A stretch of 64,000 nt of DNA, taken from an uncultured Chryseobacterium sp. GTDB lineage: Bacteria > Bacteroidota > Bacteroidia > Flavobacteriales > Weeksellaceae. Made by a program: the position numbers and the translations under genes. The DNA is taken from the NCBI RefSeq assembly GCF_936933875.1, contig NZ_CAKZIK010000046.1:1-64000 (forward strand). The letters run 5' to 3'. Under the pieces are notes generated by a model. That model was not told the origin of the DNA, did not search any database, and saw nothing but the letters and a program-made list of their open reading frames with translations. Shown in pieces: positions 44,725 to 52,574 of the stretch (position 1 is its first letter; each line of letters begins with the position of its first letter).

Positions 44725-46029
44725 ATGATTACAATTAGGAGAAAAATCAATATAGAATTAGAGAAGAGAAAAAAAGATGGTCAGATTATCGACGATAATG
44801 TTCCGATTTTTTTTCGCTTGACTTATAATGCTAATAGAATCAATTTATTTACAGGATACCGAATTGATAGAAATCTATGGAATGAACAATTACTAGAAGT
44901 AAAGAAAGGGTCTATTAATAAAAATGGCATAAGTGCTGAAGAAATAAATACAAAAATACAAACTCTCCTATCAGACCTTCAAACCTTTTTCATCAAATGC
45001 CAAATTGAAGATAGAATTCCTGAACCATCAGAGTTAAAGAACTACTTCAACGATCTAAAAGATAAGGGAGAGAAAAGAAAAAGCAAGTTACTAAATGCGG
45101 CAGAAGAAGAGAGCAAAACCTTTTTTGATGTTTATGACGAATTCACTTCTTACTCAGGAAAAATTAATAATTGGAGTGAAGACACCTTTAAGAAATTTGC
45201 AGCCTTAAAAAATCACCTTACTGAATTTAACAAAGATTTGTCATTTGAAGATTTGGACTCCGATGGAATGACAAAGTTGATGTCGTACTTTTTTGGCACA
45301 ATCAAATTAAATAATGTTACTACAAAAAAATATTTGAAGAACTTGAAATGGTTCTTAAGATTTGCTATTAAGCACGAATATGTGGACGGCTCCATATTCA
45401 AAGAATTTAATCCGAAACTAAAAACAGCAGAAAAACCAATCGTTTTTCTTTCTGAAGAAGAAATAAAAAAAATACGAGATTTAGAAATTCCAGAAACCAA
45501 ACAATATTTAGAAAGAGTACGAGATATTCTGCTATTCACTTGTTTTTGCGGATTAAGACATTCTGATGTTGCAAAGTTGAAAAAAAGTGATATCAAGAAT
45601 GACAAAATACAAATTGTAACCAAGAAGACTACGGACAACCTCACAATCGAACTTAACAATATTGCGTTACACATACTTAAAAAGTATAACGATTACGAAC
45701 CGGAGAGTGATTTTGCACTTCCTGTTATTTCTAATCAGAAGTATAATGATTACTTAAAGGAATTGGGTGCTCTTGCAAAAATAAATGACCCTATTAGTCA
45801 CACTTATTTTATTGGGAACAAACGGCATGACGATGTAAAACCAAAGTCGGAATGTTTTTCATCCCATTTGGGAAGGAGAACATTTATTTGTCTGTGCGTT
45901 GCAAAAGGAATTCCAATTCAGGTTATCATGAAATGGACTGGTCATTCAGATTATCAGTCTATGAAACCATATATCGATGTAGTAGATTCGACAAGAGAAG
46001 CGCAAATGCAAAAACTAAATATCCTATGA
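44725..46029 (+). CDS. int: tyrosine site-specific integrase
   Basis: The 434-residue recombinase (start at MITIRRKIN) has an arm-binding N-terminus, a SAM-like core-binding domain (about 120-225) and a catalytic domain. Catalytic residues Arg278 (CGLRHSD), His381 and Arg384 (HLGRR), His407 (TGHSD) and Tyr416 (KPYID) are all present, so it should be active. An upstream in-frame ATG would encode the tandem repeat GGCTGTAAATTT and is unlikely to be used. It lies next to the tRNA fragment and is the probable agent of insertion. Its stop overlaps the next gene (ATGA). Confidence 0.93.
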   Translation: MITIRRKINIELEKRKKDGQIIDDNVPIFFRLTYNANRINLFTGYRIDRNLWNEQLLEVKKGSINKNGISAEEINTKIQTLLSDLQTFFIKCQIEDRIPEPSELKNYFNDLKDKGEKRKSKLLNAAEEESKTFFDVYDEFTSYSGKINNWSEDTFKKFAALKNHLTEFNKDLSFEDLDSDGMTKLMSYFFGTIKLNNVTTKKYLKNLKWFLRFAIKHEYVDGSIFKEFNPKLKTAEKPIVFLSEEEIKKIRDLEIPETKQYLERVRDILLFTCFCGLRHSDVAKLKKSDIKNDKIQIVTKKTTDNLTIELNNIALHILKKYNDYEPESDFALPVISNQKYNDYLKELGALAKINDPISHTYFIGNKRHDDVKPKSECFSSHLGRRTFICLCVAKGIPIQVIMKWTGHSDYQSMKPYIDVVDSTREAQMQKLNIL

Positions 46030-46979
46030 AAATAACAGAACATATTGATGAACTAATCGTAATGGAGAAGTTTCTCACAACATTAAACAACGAAAACTTA
46101 TCAAAAGAAATTATTGATTCGTGTATTGTTTTTACTGATTATAAAAACAAAATTGAATTTAGTGCTTTGTTTGAACACCAAAGACCCAATCTAATTTACC
46201 GAGAATACAAAGCGAAATTATCAAACTTAAAAAACTTACTAACTGAAAAAGGATTTCTTTTTAAGTATCACCGTATTTCTTCGGTGATCTCGACTGAATG
46301 TTCAAAAGAAGAATCAATCTACAATTCACAATACAAAGTTTTAAGACAGATAAGTGACAAACGGCTCGAACTCAATGGGAGATTAGAATCGTGGTGTATG
46401 AGATACAGTGAAGAGTCCGAGCAAATGATTGAATTGAGAAAAGAATATGAAGAAATTAATAATGAATATAAAAAAGAGAGGGAATATTGCAATTCTTTGT
46501 ATAATGATTGGGGGAGAAAGGAACGAAAATTAGATTATTTGTATGGTTTTCATCCTCAGAAAATGATTGAAAAAATTGAAGAAATTGAGTTTGCTTTTTC
46601 CTCATTAAGTGTTTTTGAAAAGTATCTTGATGAAGTATTCGTCAACGGAAGAGTTTTGGGAGTTCTATATGATTTGTTTGTTGGATTAGATCTTATCGAG
46701 TTTGTAGAGTTCCTAGATTTTGTAAATCAAATGGCTGGAAAAGATCTCATGGCTGTACAAAAGAAGCGAAATACAGATAAGTTCATTGCATATGCTATTA
46801 ATAGGGTTGCGATTGAATTTATTAAGCCAGCGAAAAAAGCAATTTGGAGAGATGAAATGGTAACTTACTTTGATATAAATGATTTCGAAAAGAAGATTAA
46901 TCCTTCTAGCAAAAACAAAGTACAATTACATAAAGAGATTGACGCAATTATTAATTCGGCAAAACATGAACTCCTTTAA
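46026..46979 (+). CDS. unidentified coiled-coil protein coupled to the integrase
   Basis: Starting at the ATG that overlaps the integrase stop, the product is 317 residues. An open frame further back lies inside the integrase and is not credible. A charged helical stretch near 110-165 (LRKEYEEINNEYKKEREY) should form a coiled coil. No signal peptide or membrane helix is seen. I recognise no family. The four-base overlap implies translational coupling, so a role in recombination control or element maintenance is possible but not shown. Confidence 0.7.
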   Translation: MKITEHIDELIVMEKFLTTLNNENLSKEIIDSCIVFTDYKNKIEFSALFEHQRPNLIYREYKAKLSNLKNLLTEKGFLFKYHRISSVISTECSKEESIYNSQYKVLRQISDKRLELNGRLESWCMRYSEESEQMIELRKEYEEINNEYKKEREYCNSLYNDWGRKERKLDYLYGFHPQKMIEKIEEIEFAFSSLSVFEKYLDEVFVNGRVLGVLYDLFVGLDLIEFVEFLDFVNQMAGKDLMAVQKKRNTDKFIAYAINRVAIEFIKPAKKAIWRDEMVTYFDINDFEKKINPSSKNKVQLHKEIDAIINSAKHELL

Positions 46980-47097
46980 ACATCATTAACTGTTTTTTTG
47001 AAAAAAAAATCAATTAATGAGTGCTTTTGAGCTCTTTTGAATTTCTATGAATCTATTAGTAGCATAAAATAAATATTTTTTAATGTAATAACCTGTA

Positions 47098-47126
47098 AAT
47101 CAGTGCAAAAAATTGCGCTGATTTTT
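47098..47126 (+). terminator. terminator of the integrase operon
   Basis: AAATCAGTGCAA pairs with TTGCGCTGATTT (one G-T pair), followed by a T-run, in the spacer before the DUF3853 gene. Confidence 0.65.
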
Positions 47127-47187
47127 CATTTTGAATTTTGCTGAACTTGGGAATCGTTGAAATTTTGTGGTATCAAATTTATTAAAA

Positions 47188-47511
47188 ATGGAAACACAGA
47201 ATTTATTAACAAAGCCACTATGGCAAATGACAGGCGAAGAATTTCTAGCACTTACAAACTCCAAAGAGAAAGAGAAAATTGCTAATCAAACTGGCCCGCC
47301 AATAATTAAGGAAAATAAAAAACTTGTTTATGGAATACGAGGCATAGCAAATCTTTTTGATTGTTCAATAGCAACAGCGAATCGAATTAAGAAAAGTGGA
47401 GTTATTGATGATGCAATTTTTCAACGAAATCGAACAATTGTGGTAGATGCGGAAATTGCATTGCAGCTTTTCAAATCAAACAATAAGGAAATATCCACTA
47501 AAGAAAATTGA
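47188..47511 (+). CDS. DUF3853 family protein, excisionase-like
   Basis: The 107-residue protein (start at METQNLL) has an N-terminal LWQMTGEEF segment and then a helix-turn-helix-like region: YGIRGIANLFDCSIATANRI, followed by VIDDAIFQRNRTIVVDAE. This is the DUF3853 pattern found beside primase-helicase genes in Bacteroidota mobile elements. It resembles winged-helix excisionases and probably binds DNA. It ends one base before the primase-helicase ATG. A second, divergent copy occurs at 54294-54554. Confidence 0.85.
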   Translation: METQNLLTKPLWQMTGEEFLALTNSKEKEKIANQTGPPIIKENKKLVYGIRGIANLFDCSIATANRIKKSGVIDDAIFQRNRTIVVDAEIALQLFKSNNKEISTKEN

Positions 47512-47512
47512 A

Positions 47513-48745
47513 ATGAATAATCCTGCACATATACCTTACCTCCGAATTGGAACTACTTATTATAAGTTAGTCACAAAACCTCAAATTTCTGGAGATAAAA
47601 TAACAATTCTAACGAAGTGGTCTCGTGAAACCATTATTCAAGACCATGAGCGAAATTATTTGAGTAAAATCCCAAAATATGATGGTTTTTGTTGCATTCC
47701 TGACAACTTGAATTTTAAGCAAAATGTTGAAAATTTCTATAACATCTACAACGAAATTCCTTTCCAACCAGTTGTTGCAAAAGTTACTATAGAAGACCTT
47801 CCATTTACTTTACAGTTTTTAGAACACATTTTCGGAAAACAGATAGACTTAGGTCTTGATTATCTGAAAATCCTATTGATTAACCCAACACAGATTCTTC
47901 CAATTTTATGTTTGGTTAGCAAAGAGAGAGCAACAGGGAAAACCACTTTCATAAAATGGCTTAAGGAAATTTTCGGACTAAATATGACTTACATTAAAGG
48001 AGATTCCTTTAATAGTCAATTCAATTCAGACTGGGCTTCTATGCTTCTAATTGCAATTGACGAAGTGTTTTTTGACCGAAAAGAAATTACCGAGCGACTT
48101 AAATATCTTTCAACTACAAACAAAGATAAACTTGAAAATAAAGGTAAAGACCGTGAGGAAATTGACTTCTTTGGAAAGTTTATTCTCTGCAGTAACAATG
48201 AGGATAATTTCATTCAAATTGATGAAAACGAAATCAGATTTTGGATTTTGAAAATCAATCCAATCAAAACGGAAAACACAGAATTTCTCAATAATCTTAA
48301 AGAGGAAATTCCATTATTCCTAAAATATCTAATTGATAGATCATTCTTTTCTCAAAAAAAGAGCCGAATGTGGTTCGCCCCTCAGGACATCAAAACCAAA
48401 GCCCTTCAGAAACTTGTCTTCCGAAATAACAACAAGCTGGAATCAAAAGTTATAGAACTTTTTTTTGAATTCTTCGAATCTATTGATGACACAAGTGTTA
48501 ATGTTGCTCCGCAGGACATTTTGAACATGCTTAACCGAATGTTCAGATTGACCTATTTCACAAGAAGAGATGTCCGAAATATCCTGAAAGAGAATTGGAA
48601 ATTGACAGCTCAATCCAATTCCCTCGCATACATCCGATATGATATCGATCATGCAGGTGTTTTTTATCAGAACAATGCAAAAGGGAGATATTTTACTATT
48701 GAAAAGGACTTTATCCTCAAAAAGTATGATGACTTGATGAAGTAA
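47513..48745 (+). CDS. primase-helicase family protein (DUF5906-like)
   Basis: The 410-residue AAA+ SF3-like ATPase has Walker A ERATGKTT (Lys143) and Walker B in LLIAIDEVFF. Sensor-like ILCSNNEDNF and an Arg in ENEIRFWILK follow. Proteins of this type unwind the origin when plasmid-like or integrated elements replicate. The start ATG follows the DUF3853 stop by one base. Directly downstream lies an AT-rich region of TGATGA repeats that could be its origin. Confidence 0.85.
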   Translation: MNNPAHIPYLRIGTTYYKLVTKPQISGDKITILTKWSRETIIQDHERNYLSKIPKYDGFCCIPDNLNFKQNVENFYNIYNEIPFQPVVAKVTIEDLPFTLQFLEHIFGKQIDLGLDYLKILLINPTQILPILCLVSKERATGKTTFIKWLKEIFGLNMTYIKGDSFNSQFNSDWASMLLIAIDEVFFDRKEITERLKYLSTTNKDKLENKGKDREEIDFFGKFILCSNNEDNFIQIDENEIRFWILKINPIKTENTEFLNNLKEEIPLFLKYLIDRSFFSQKKSRMWFAPQDIKTKALQKLVFRNNNKLESKVIELFFEFFESIDDTSVNVAPQDILNMLNRMFRLTYFTRRDVRNILKENWKLTAQSNSLAYIRYDIDHAGVFYQNNAKGRYFTIEKDFILKKYDDLMK

Positions 48746-48777
48746 TTGCTATTGAAAAGAAAAACAATCAGTTATGG

Positions 48778-48931
48778 TTCATCAAAACCCTCATCAAAGC
48801 AATTCACTCTGTTTTTTGATGACAAAATGATGAATAGAAATAAACCAATTTGATGAAATGATGAAGAACTGATGATGTAATAATCATTTAAAACACAACC
48901 GATTACAAAACAATTTCATCAAATCATCAAA
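48778..48931. repeat. iteron-like TGATGA/TCATCA repeat region, possible origin
   Basis: The 220-bp spacer between the helicase and Toprim genes is rich in TGATGA and its complement. TTTGATGAAATGATGAAG (48849-48866) faces TTTCATCAAATCATCAAA (48914-48931) as an inverted pair. Further TCATCAAA and TTTTGATGA copies lie upstream from 48778. The AT-rich setting and place between replication genes suggest a replication origin or binding sites for an element protein. Confidence 0.5.
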
Positions 48932-48965
48932 ATAGAAACAGCTTTTAATTAATAAACACAAAACA

Positions 48966-49877
48966 ATGAATTGCAAACAGGCAAACGAAAATATCAGCAT
49001 CAGGGAAATCTTGGAGAGTTTTTCTCTTTTCCCGAGCAAGGACAACCGAAGAACCGCTTTTTATCTTGCATTTGATCGTGAAGAAAAAACACCAAGTCTT
49101 TCAGTGAATTTTGAAAAGAACACTGCATTTGATTTTGGAACAGGAGTGAAATACGACAATGTTTCCTTGGTTCAAGGCATCAAAAAATGTTCAGTTTCCG
49201 AAGCGTTGGAATATCTGAAAAGATTTGATTATTCAATTCCAACAATGAAGAAAATGGAAAATGAAGATGATAAACCAAAATCAGGCTATCAGATTTTCAA
49301 AATCAAAGAAGTGGAACATCCAAGTTTGATTGACTATTTAAAATCAAGAAAACTCGATTCCTTAAAATCTGAACTCAAAGAAATTCATTATGAACTCAAC
49401 GGAAAGAATTATTTCGGTTTGGGATTCAAAAACGATTCGGACGGATATGAAATGAGGAATCAATACGTCAAAATTTGTTTAGGTAAAAAAGACCTCACTT
49501 CAGTGAAAAATCAATCTAAAACTTTAAGGATTTTTGAAGGATTTGCAGATTATTTGTCGTTCAAAATTTTGGAAAAACCACTCGAAAAAGAACCTTCGGA
49601 TTACATCATTTTGAATTCCGTCACGATGATTTCAAAGGTCAAAAATCAACTCGAAAATTATCATAATATTGAACTCTTTTTGGACAATGACAGGACGGGA
49701 GATTCTGTAACCGACATTCTCAAAAAACAAAATTCCAATGTTTCTGACGAACGGATTTTATTCAAAAATCACAAAGACTTAAATGAGTTTTTAATCAGTG
49801 GGAACATGCGTAAAATGGATATAGGTTTAGAGGAAAGAGACCTACGTGAAATAACGACACGCAAAATCGGCAGATAG
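48966..49877 (+). CDS. Toprim domain primase-like protein
   Basis: The 303-residue protein has an N-terminal CHC2-like region (about 1-90, EEKTPSLSVNFEKNTAFDFG) in which the usual zinc Cys/His residues are absent. The Toprim domain (about 185-285) has the catalytic Glu in IFEGFADYLSF and the metal-binding ELFLDNDRTGD. It should make primers for element replication or for DNA transferred as a single strand. It is preceded by the iteron-like region and followed by the candidate oriT. Confidence 0.85.
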   Translation: MNCKQANENISIREILESFSLFPSKDNRRTAFYLAFDREEKTPSLSVNFEKNTAFDFGTGVKYDNVSLVQGIKKCSVSEALEYLKRFDYSIPTMKKMENEDDKPKSGYQIFKIKEVEHPSLIDYLKSRKLDSLKSELKEIHYELNGKNYFGLGFKNDSDGYEMRNQYVKICLGKKDLTSVKNQSKTLRIFEGFADYLSFKILEKPLEKEPSDYIILNSVTMISKVKNQLENYHNIELFLDNDRTGDSVTDILKKQNSNVSDERILFKNHKDLNEFLISGNMRKMDIGLEERDLREITTRKIGR

Positions 49878-49927
49878 GTTGTGCAAAAAGTACCCTACGT
49901 CCGACCACTAGCGTGTCGTCGGTAGGG
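49855..49927. other. candidate origin of transfer (oriT)
   Basis: The spacer just upstream of the mobilization genes holds two nested inverted repeats. ACGACACGC (49855-49863) is the exact reverse complement of GCGTGTCGT (49911-49919). CCCTAC (49893-49898) pairs with GTAGGG (49922-49927), with CGAC/GTCG inside. It is more GC-rich than its surroundings. Inverted repeats just before a relaxase operon are typical of oriT; a nick site cannot be located by eye. Confidence 0.55.
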
Positions 49928-50025
49928 ATTTTTGATTTTCTCCTGCCGTCGAAAATACTTTTTTGAACTAAAAATTCGGATAGCAAACAAGATGATTTAC
50001 AATTTTAACATTAAATACAAATATT

Positions 50026-50475
50026 ATGGAAAATGATTTTTTAACCGATTTTGTACAACAAATATCGAAAGAAGAAGAGGCAAGAAATGCAGAAAAAAAG
50101 CGAAAAGAATTCTTTAGAGAAATTGGTAGAAAAGGTGGTCTTCGGAAAAAGACATCCACTCATTTTTTGAGAAAATTCACCGTGAGATTTACAGAAAATG
50201 AATTCGAAGAAATTCAGAAATTATCCAAAAAACATAGCCTTAAAATCTCGGAATATATAAGGTTGGTTTTGACGGAAAAAGAATTAAAAATACATGAATT
50301 TAGAACGGATGAAATCTTACTGTCATATGCCAATAATTTTACGCATATCAAAAATCTATTACGACATCGAGAATGGAATGTTTTTGAAAACAAAAAAATC
50401 ATCCTTCAAGAAATTGAGAAAGTGACCGAATTGATGCGTAGATATTTAATTGAAAAACTAAATGAAAATGAATAA
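50026..50475 (+). CDS. mobC: MobC-like relaxosome accessory protein
   Basis: The 149-residue basic protein has a charged N-terminus (KEEEARNAEKKRKEFFREIG) and a ribbon-helix-helix-like part (KFTVRFTENEFEEIQKLSKK, then LKISEYIRLVL). A helical tail follows. This is the pattern of plasmid mobilization MobC proteins, which bind oriT and help the relaxase open it. The relaxase start lies inside its 3' end, so the two are coupled. Confidence 0.8.
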   Translation: MENDFLTDFVQQISKEEEARNAEKKRKEFFREIGRKGGLRKKTSTHFLRKFTVRFTENEFEEIQKLSKKHSLKISEYIRLVLTEKELKIHEFRTDEILLSYANNFTHIKNLLRHREWNVFENKKIILQEIEKVTELMRRYLIEKLNENE

Positions 50476-51610
50476 CTCTTGCACCACAAGAAGAATTTCT
50501 TCCATCGCAATTGAATACAATGGCAATGATAAAGGTTTTGCAAAAATGGTTCATTCACAAAATTTATTGGGTACAACTCCTGAGCAGATCTTTCAAGAAA
50601 TGAAGATGATTGCCGATAGAAATGAAAATGTTCATAAATGGGCTTTAACAGGATATGTTTCAATTCCGCATTTTGCAAATAATATTTCAGAAGACAAACT
50701 CACTGAAATCACTTTGCAAGCACTGCGACAGATGGGAATGACCGACCATAATCAAGCGATTGTGGATTCCCATAATTCAACCAAAAACTTCCATATACAC
50801 TTCATCGTTAACCGCATCCAAACCAATGGAAAATGCTCGATTAAATCGGCAAAATGTGGGGATAGATTTGGAAAGGAGTTGAGGGCGATTTTACGTGAAC
50901 ACGGTATCAAAACAGATGTTGAAATTGGAATTGAAAAGAAGGCTGAAATGCTGCAGAATTTGAAAAATTGTATTCGGTCTTCAAACAACTTCGAGCAACT
51001 TGTTTTTCAAATGAACTCAGTAGGATTTCGTGTAACATTATCAGAAAATGAAAAAATTGGAATTTCAGGTATGCGGATCGTTCGCCACGATGATATCAAC
51101 GATCAGACTGAACGAATATACCTTCCAGGATTTACATTAAGTCAAATTACCAATAAATTGAAAATTGCAGAAATGAAGGAAATCTTCAAGTTGAAGTCTT
51201 TTATTTCGAAAAATTTGAATATCGAATCACTTATTGATTTTAGAGAACGAGCAGAAAAAGAAAACTTACAAATAAAAGTCAAATATTCAACTTCAATGGG
51301 AAAACTTCAAATCGAAAAACTTTGGATAAAGCCAATAAGTAATAATAAATCAGGATTTTTCTGTGATAAAAAAATGGGCTTTGAATTGTCGGAAATAGAC
51401 CCAAGTTTATCCAAGAAATTTATTGAAAATATGAATTTGGAAATTTCAACAAATCAATATGAAAATACCAAGGAACAAAGTGTGATTTCTACTTTGGAAG
51501 AACTAGTCAAAGATTTTATCAAACCCAATTATGTATCAGCTGATGATAGTTTGCTCAAGAAGAGGAGAAAGTCAATTTATGACGATGAAAGTCGTCATTT
51601 TAGAAGATAA
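50462..51610 (+). CDS. mobA: relaxase/mobilization nuclease
   Basis: The 382-residue relaxase should nick one strand at oriT and pilot it into the recipient. Its N-terminal domain carries the metal-binding triad His104 with His111-Ile-His113 in HNSTKNFHIHFIVN, matching relaxase family PF03432 (MOBP-like). The nucleophilic Tyr is probably near residue 17 in IEYNGNDKGF. It overlaps mobC by 14 bases. No type IV coupling protein is present, so a helper element must provide the channel. Confidence 0.88.
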   Translation: MKMNNSCTTRRISSIAIEYNGNDKGFAKMVHSQNLLGTTPEQIFQEMKMIADRNENVHKWALTGYVSIPHFANNISEDKLTEITLQALRQMGMTDHNQAIVDSHNSTKNFHIHFIVNRIQTNGKCSIKSAKCGDRFGKELRAILREHGIKTDVEIGIEKKAEMLQNLKNCIRSSNNFEQLVFQMNSVGFRVTLSENEKIGISGMRIVRHDDINDQTERIYLPGFTLSQITNKLKIAEMKEIFKLKSFISKNLNIESLIDFRERAEKENLQIKVKYSTSMGKLQIEKLWIKPISNNKSGFFCDKKMGFELSEIDPSLSKKFIENMNLEISTNQYENTKEQSVISTLEELVKDFIKPNYVSADDSLLKKRRKSIYDDESRHFRR

Positions 51611-51633
51611 TTAACATAAAAAAATACAATCAA

Positions 51634-52164
51634 ATGGAAAATTCAGAACAAAAACCAAATCCAACCGAACTACTAGCAAATTTACTTGAAGAACTAAAAA
51701 AGAATAATAACAATAATTCTAACTTAAAGCGGGACATACAGCGATTGAGAATCATTAAAGCTTTTATTTCAAAAAAGACTGATTCTCTTAGAGAAGTGCT
51801 TGAAACGCTACCAAAGACAATTGAATTACAGTTTTCCGAATCCAGCAAGAGCCAACTTGACCAACTAAATCGAAAATCTCATATATTGAAAATAGTTGTG
51901 ATAAGTTCCGTAGTGTATTTCCTTATGTCCTTAATCTATCTGTTTTATCTTAAAAAAATGTCGGATGGATGGTATTCAGAAGCGATTAAATCCAAAAAAG
52001 AGTTTCTGATTGATCTAGAAAAAGAAAATAGAACTGTAGTTTCAACGGAATATTTAGACAATTTGGAAAACAACACAAAAATGATGAATGAATTCATAAA
52101 AAGAAATCCTAAAGAGGCAAACAAATTATTAAATTTTAAAGAAGGATTTGATGCTAAAAAATAA
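51634..52164 (+). CDS. coiled-coil membrane protein of the mobilization operon
   Basis: The 176-residue protein has an N-terminal charged helical region with an Asn-rich stretch, then one membrane helix (about 90-108, VVISSVVYFLMSLIYLFYL) and a helical C-terminal tail. No family was recognised. Position directly after the relaxase is where Bacteroidota elements often carry a small accessory Mob protein. It may dock the relaxosome to the membrane; this is inference. Confidence 0.7.
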   Translation: MENSEQKPNPTELLANLLEELKKNNNNNSNLKRDIQRLRIIKAFISKKTDSLREVLETLPKTIELQFSESSKSQLDQLNRKSHILKIVVISSVVYFLMSLIYLFYLKKMSDGWYSEAIKSKKEFLIDLEKENRTVVSTEYLDNLENNTKMMNEFIKRNPKEANKLLNFKEGFDAKK

Positions 52165-52198
52165 TTCAAATAAATACTAACAATTAAAAACGAAAAAA

Positions 52199-52373
52199 AT
52201 GGAAAAAGTATTTTTTTTACAATGCAATTGAGGCAGGCTATAACCCGAAGAATTATAAATACAAGAAGGATTTACCGCTTGAAAATTTCAGAGCTATTCT
52301 GGACTTCAAAATATGGGCAAAAGGTTAGTACGCCATCCGTGATAGAATAAAAGACGATAAGTTTATTTCTTAA
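52199..52373 (+). pseudogene. frameshifted small ORF remnant
   Basis: ATG at 52199 reads MEKVFFL and stops, because of a run of eight T. With seven T the frame reads on as FYNAIEAGYNPKNYKYKK and DLPLENFRAILDFKIW until TAG at 52326. After that TAG the same frame continues to a TAA at 52371. It looks like a once conserved small protein of the element, broken by a homopolymer slip and a nonsense codon. The original family was not identified. Confidence 0.6.
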
Positions 52374-52446
52374 GCAATACTCATTATTTATCTAAAATTC
52401 GCACAGCAAAAGGTATTAGAGTGCTCCGAAGAAACCATACTAACTT

Positions 52447-52564
52447 ACATACAACTTGTATACTTCTATCTATAAATCAATGTACAGAAACTACCCAAAA
52501 CACCATTAAATAAAGGAAATATTAAATTCGGCTACATAACAACTTAGTTACACTTGTATACTTT
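52447..52564. repeat. ~118-bp direct repeat, left copy
   Basis: The copy starts near an imperfect ATACAACTTGTAT palindrome (centre 52455). It ends in a 24-bp box (52541-52564) identical to 54201-54224. The sequence between the boxes is also alignable with the right copy (TATAA, CAAAACACC and ATTAAA in register). It lies directly downstream of the AlbA/HATPase gene. The rest of the 52374-52446 spacer shows nothing. Confidence 0.7.
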
Positions 52565-52574
52565 CAGCTACAAA

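Noticed and set aside
45852..46025. 58-residue N-terminal extension of the coiled-coil ORF after the integrase
   Set aside because: It lies wholly inside the integrase catalytic domain in another frame; the coupled ATG at 46026 is far more likely.
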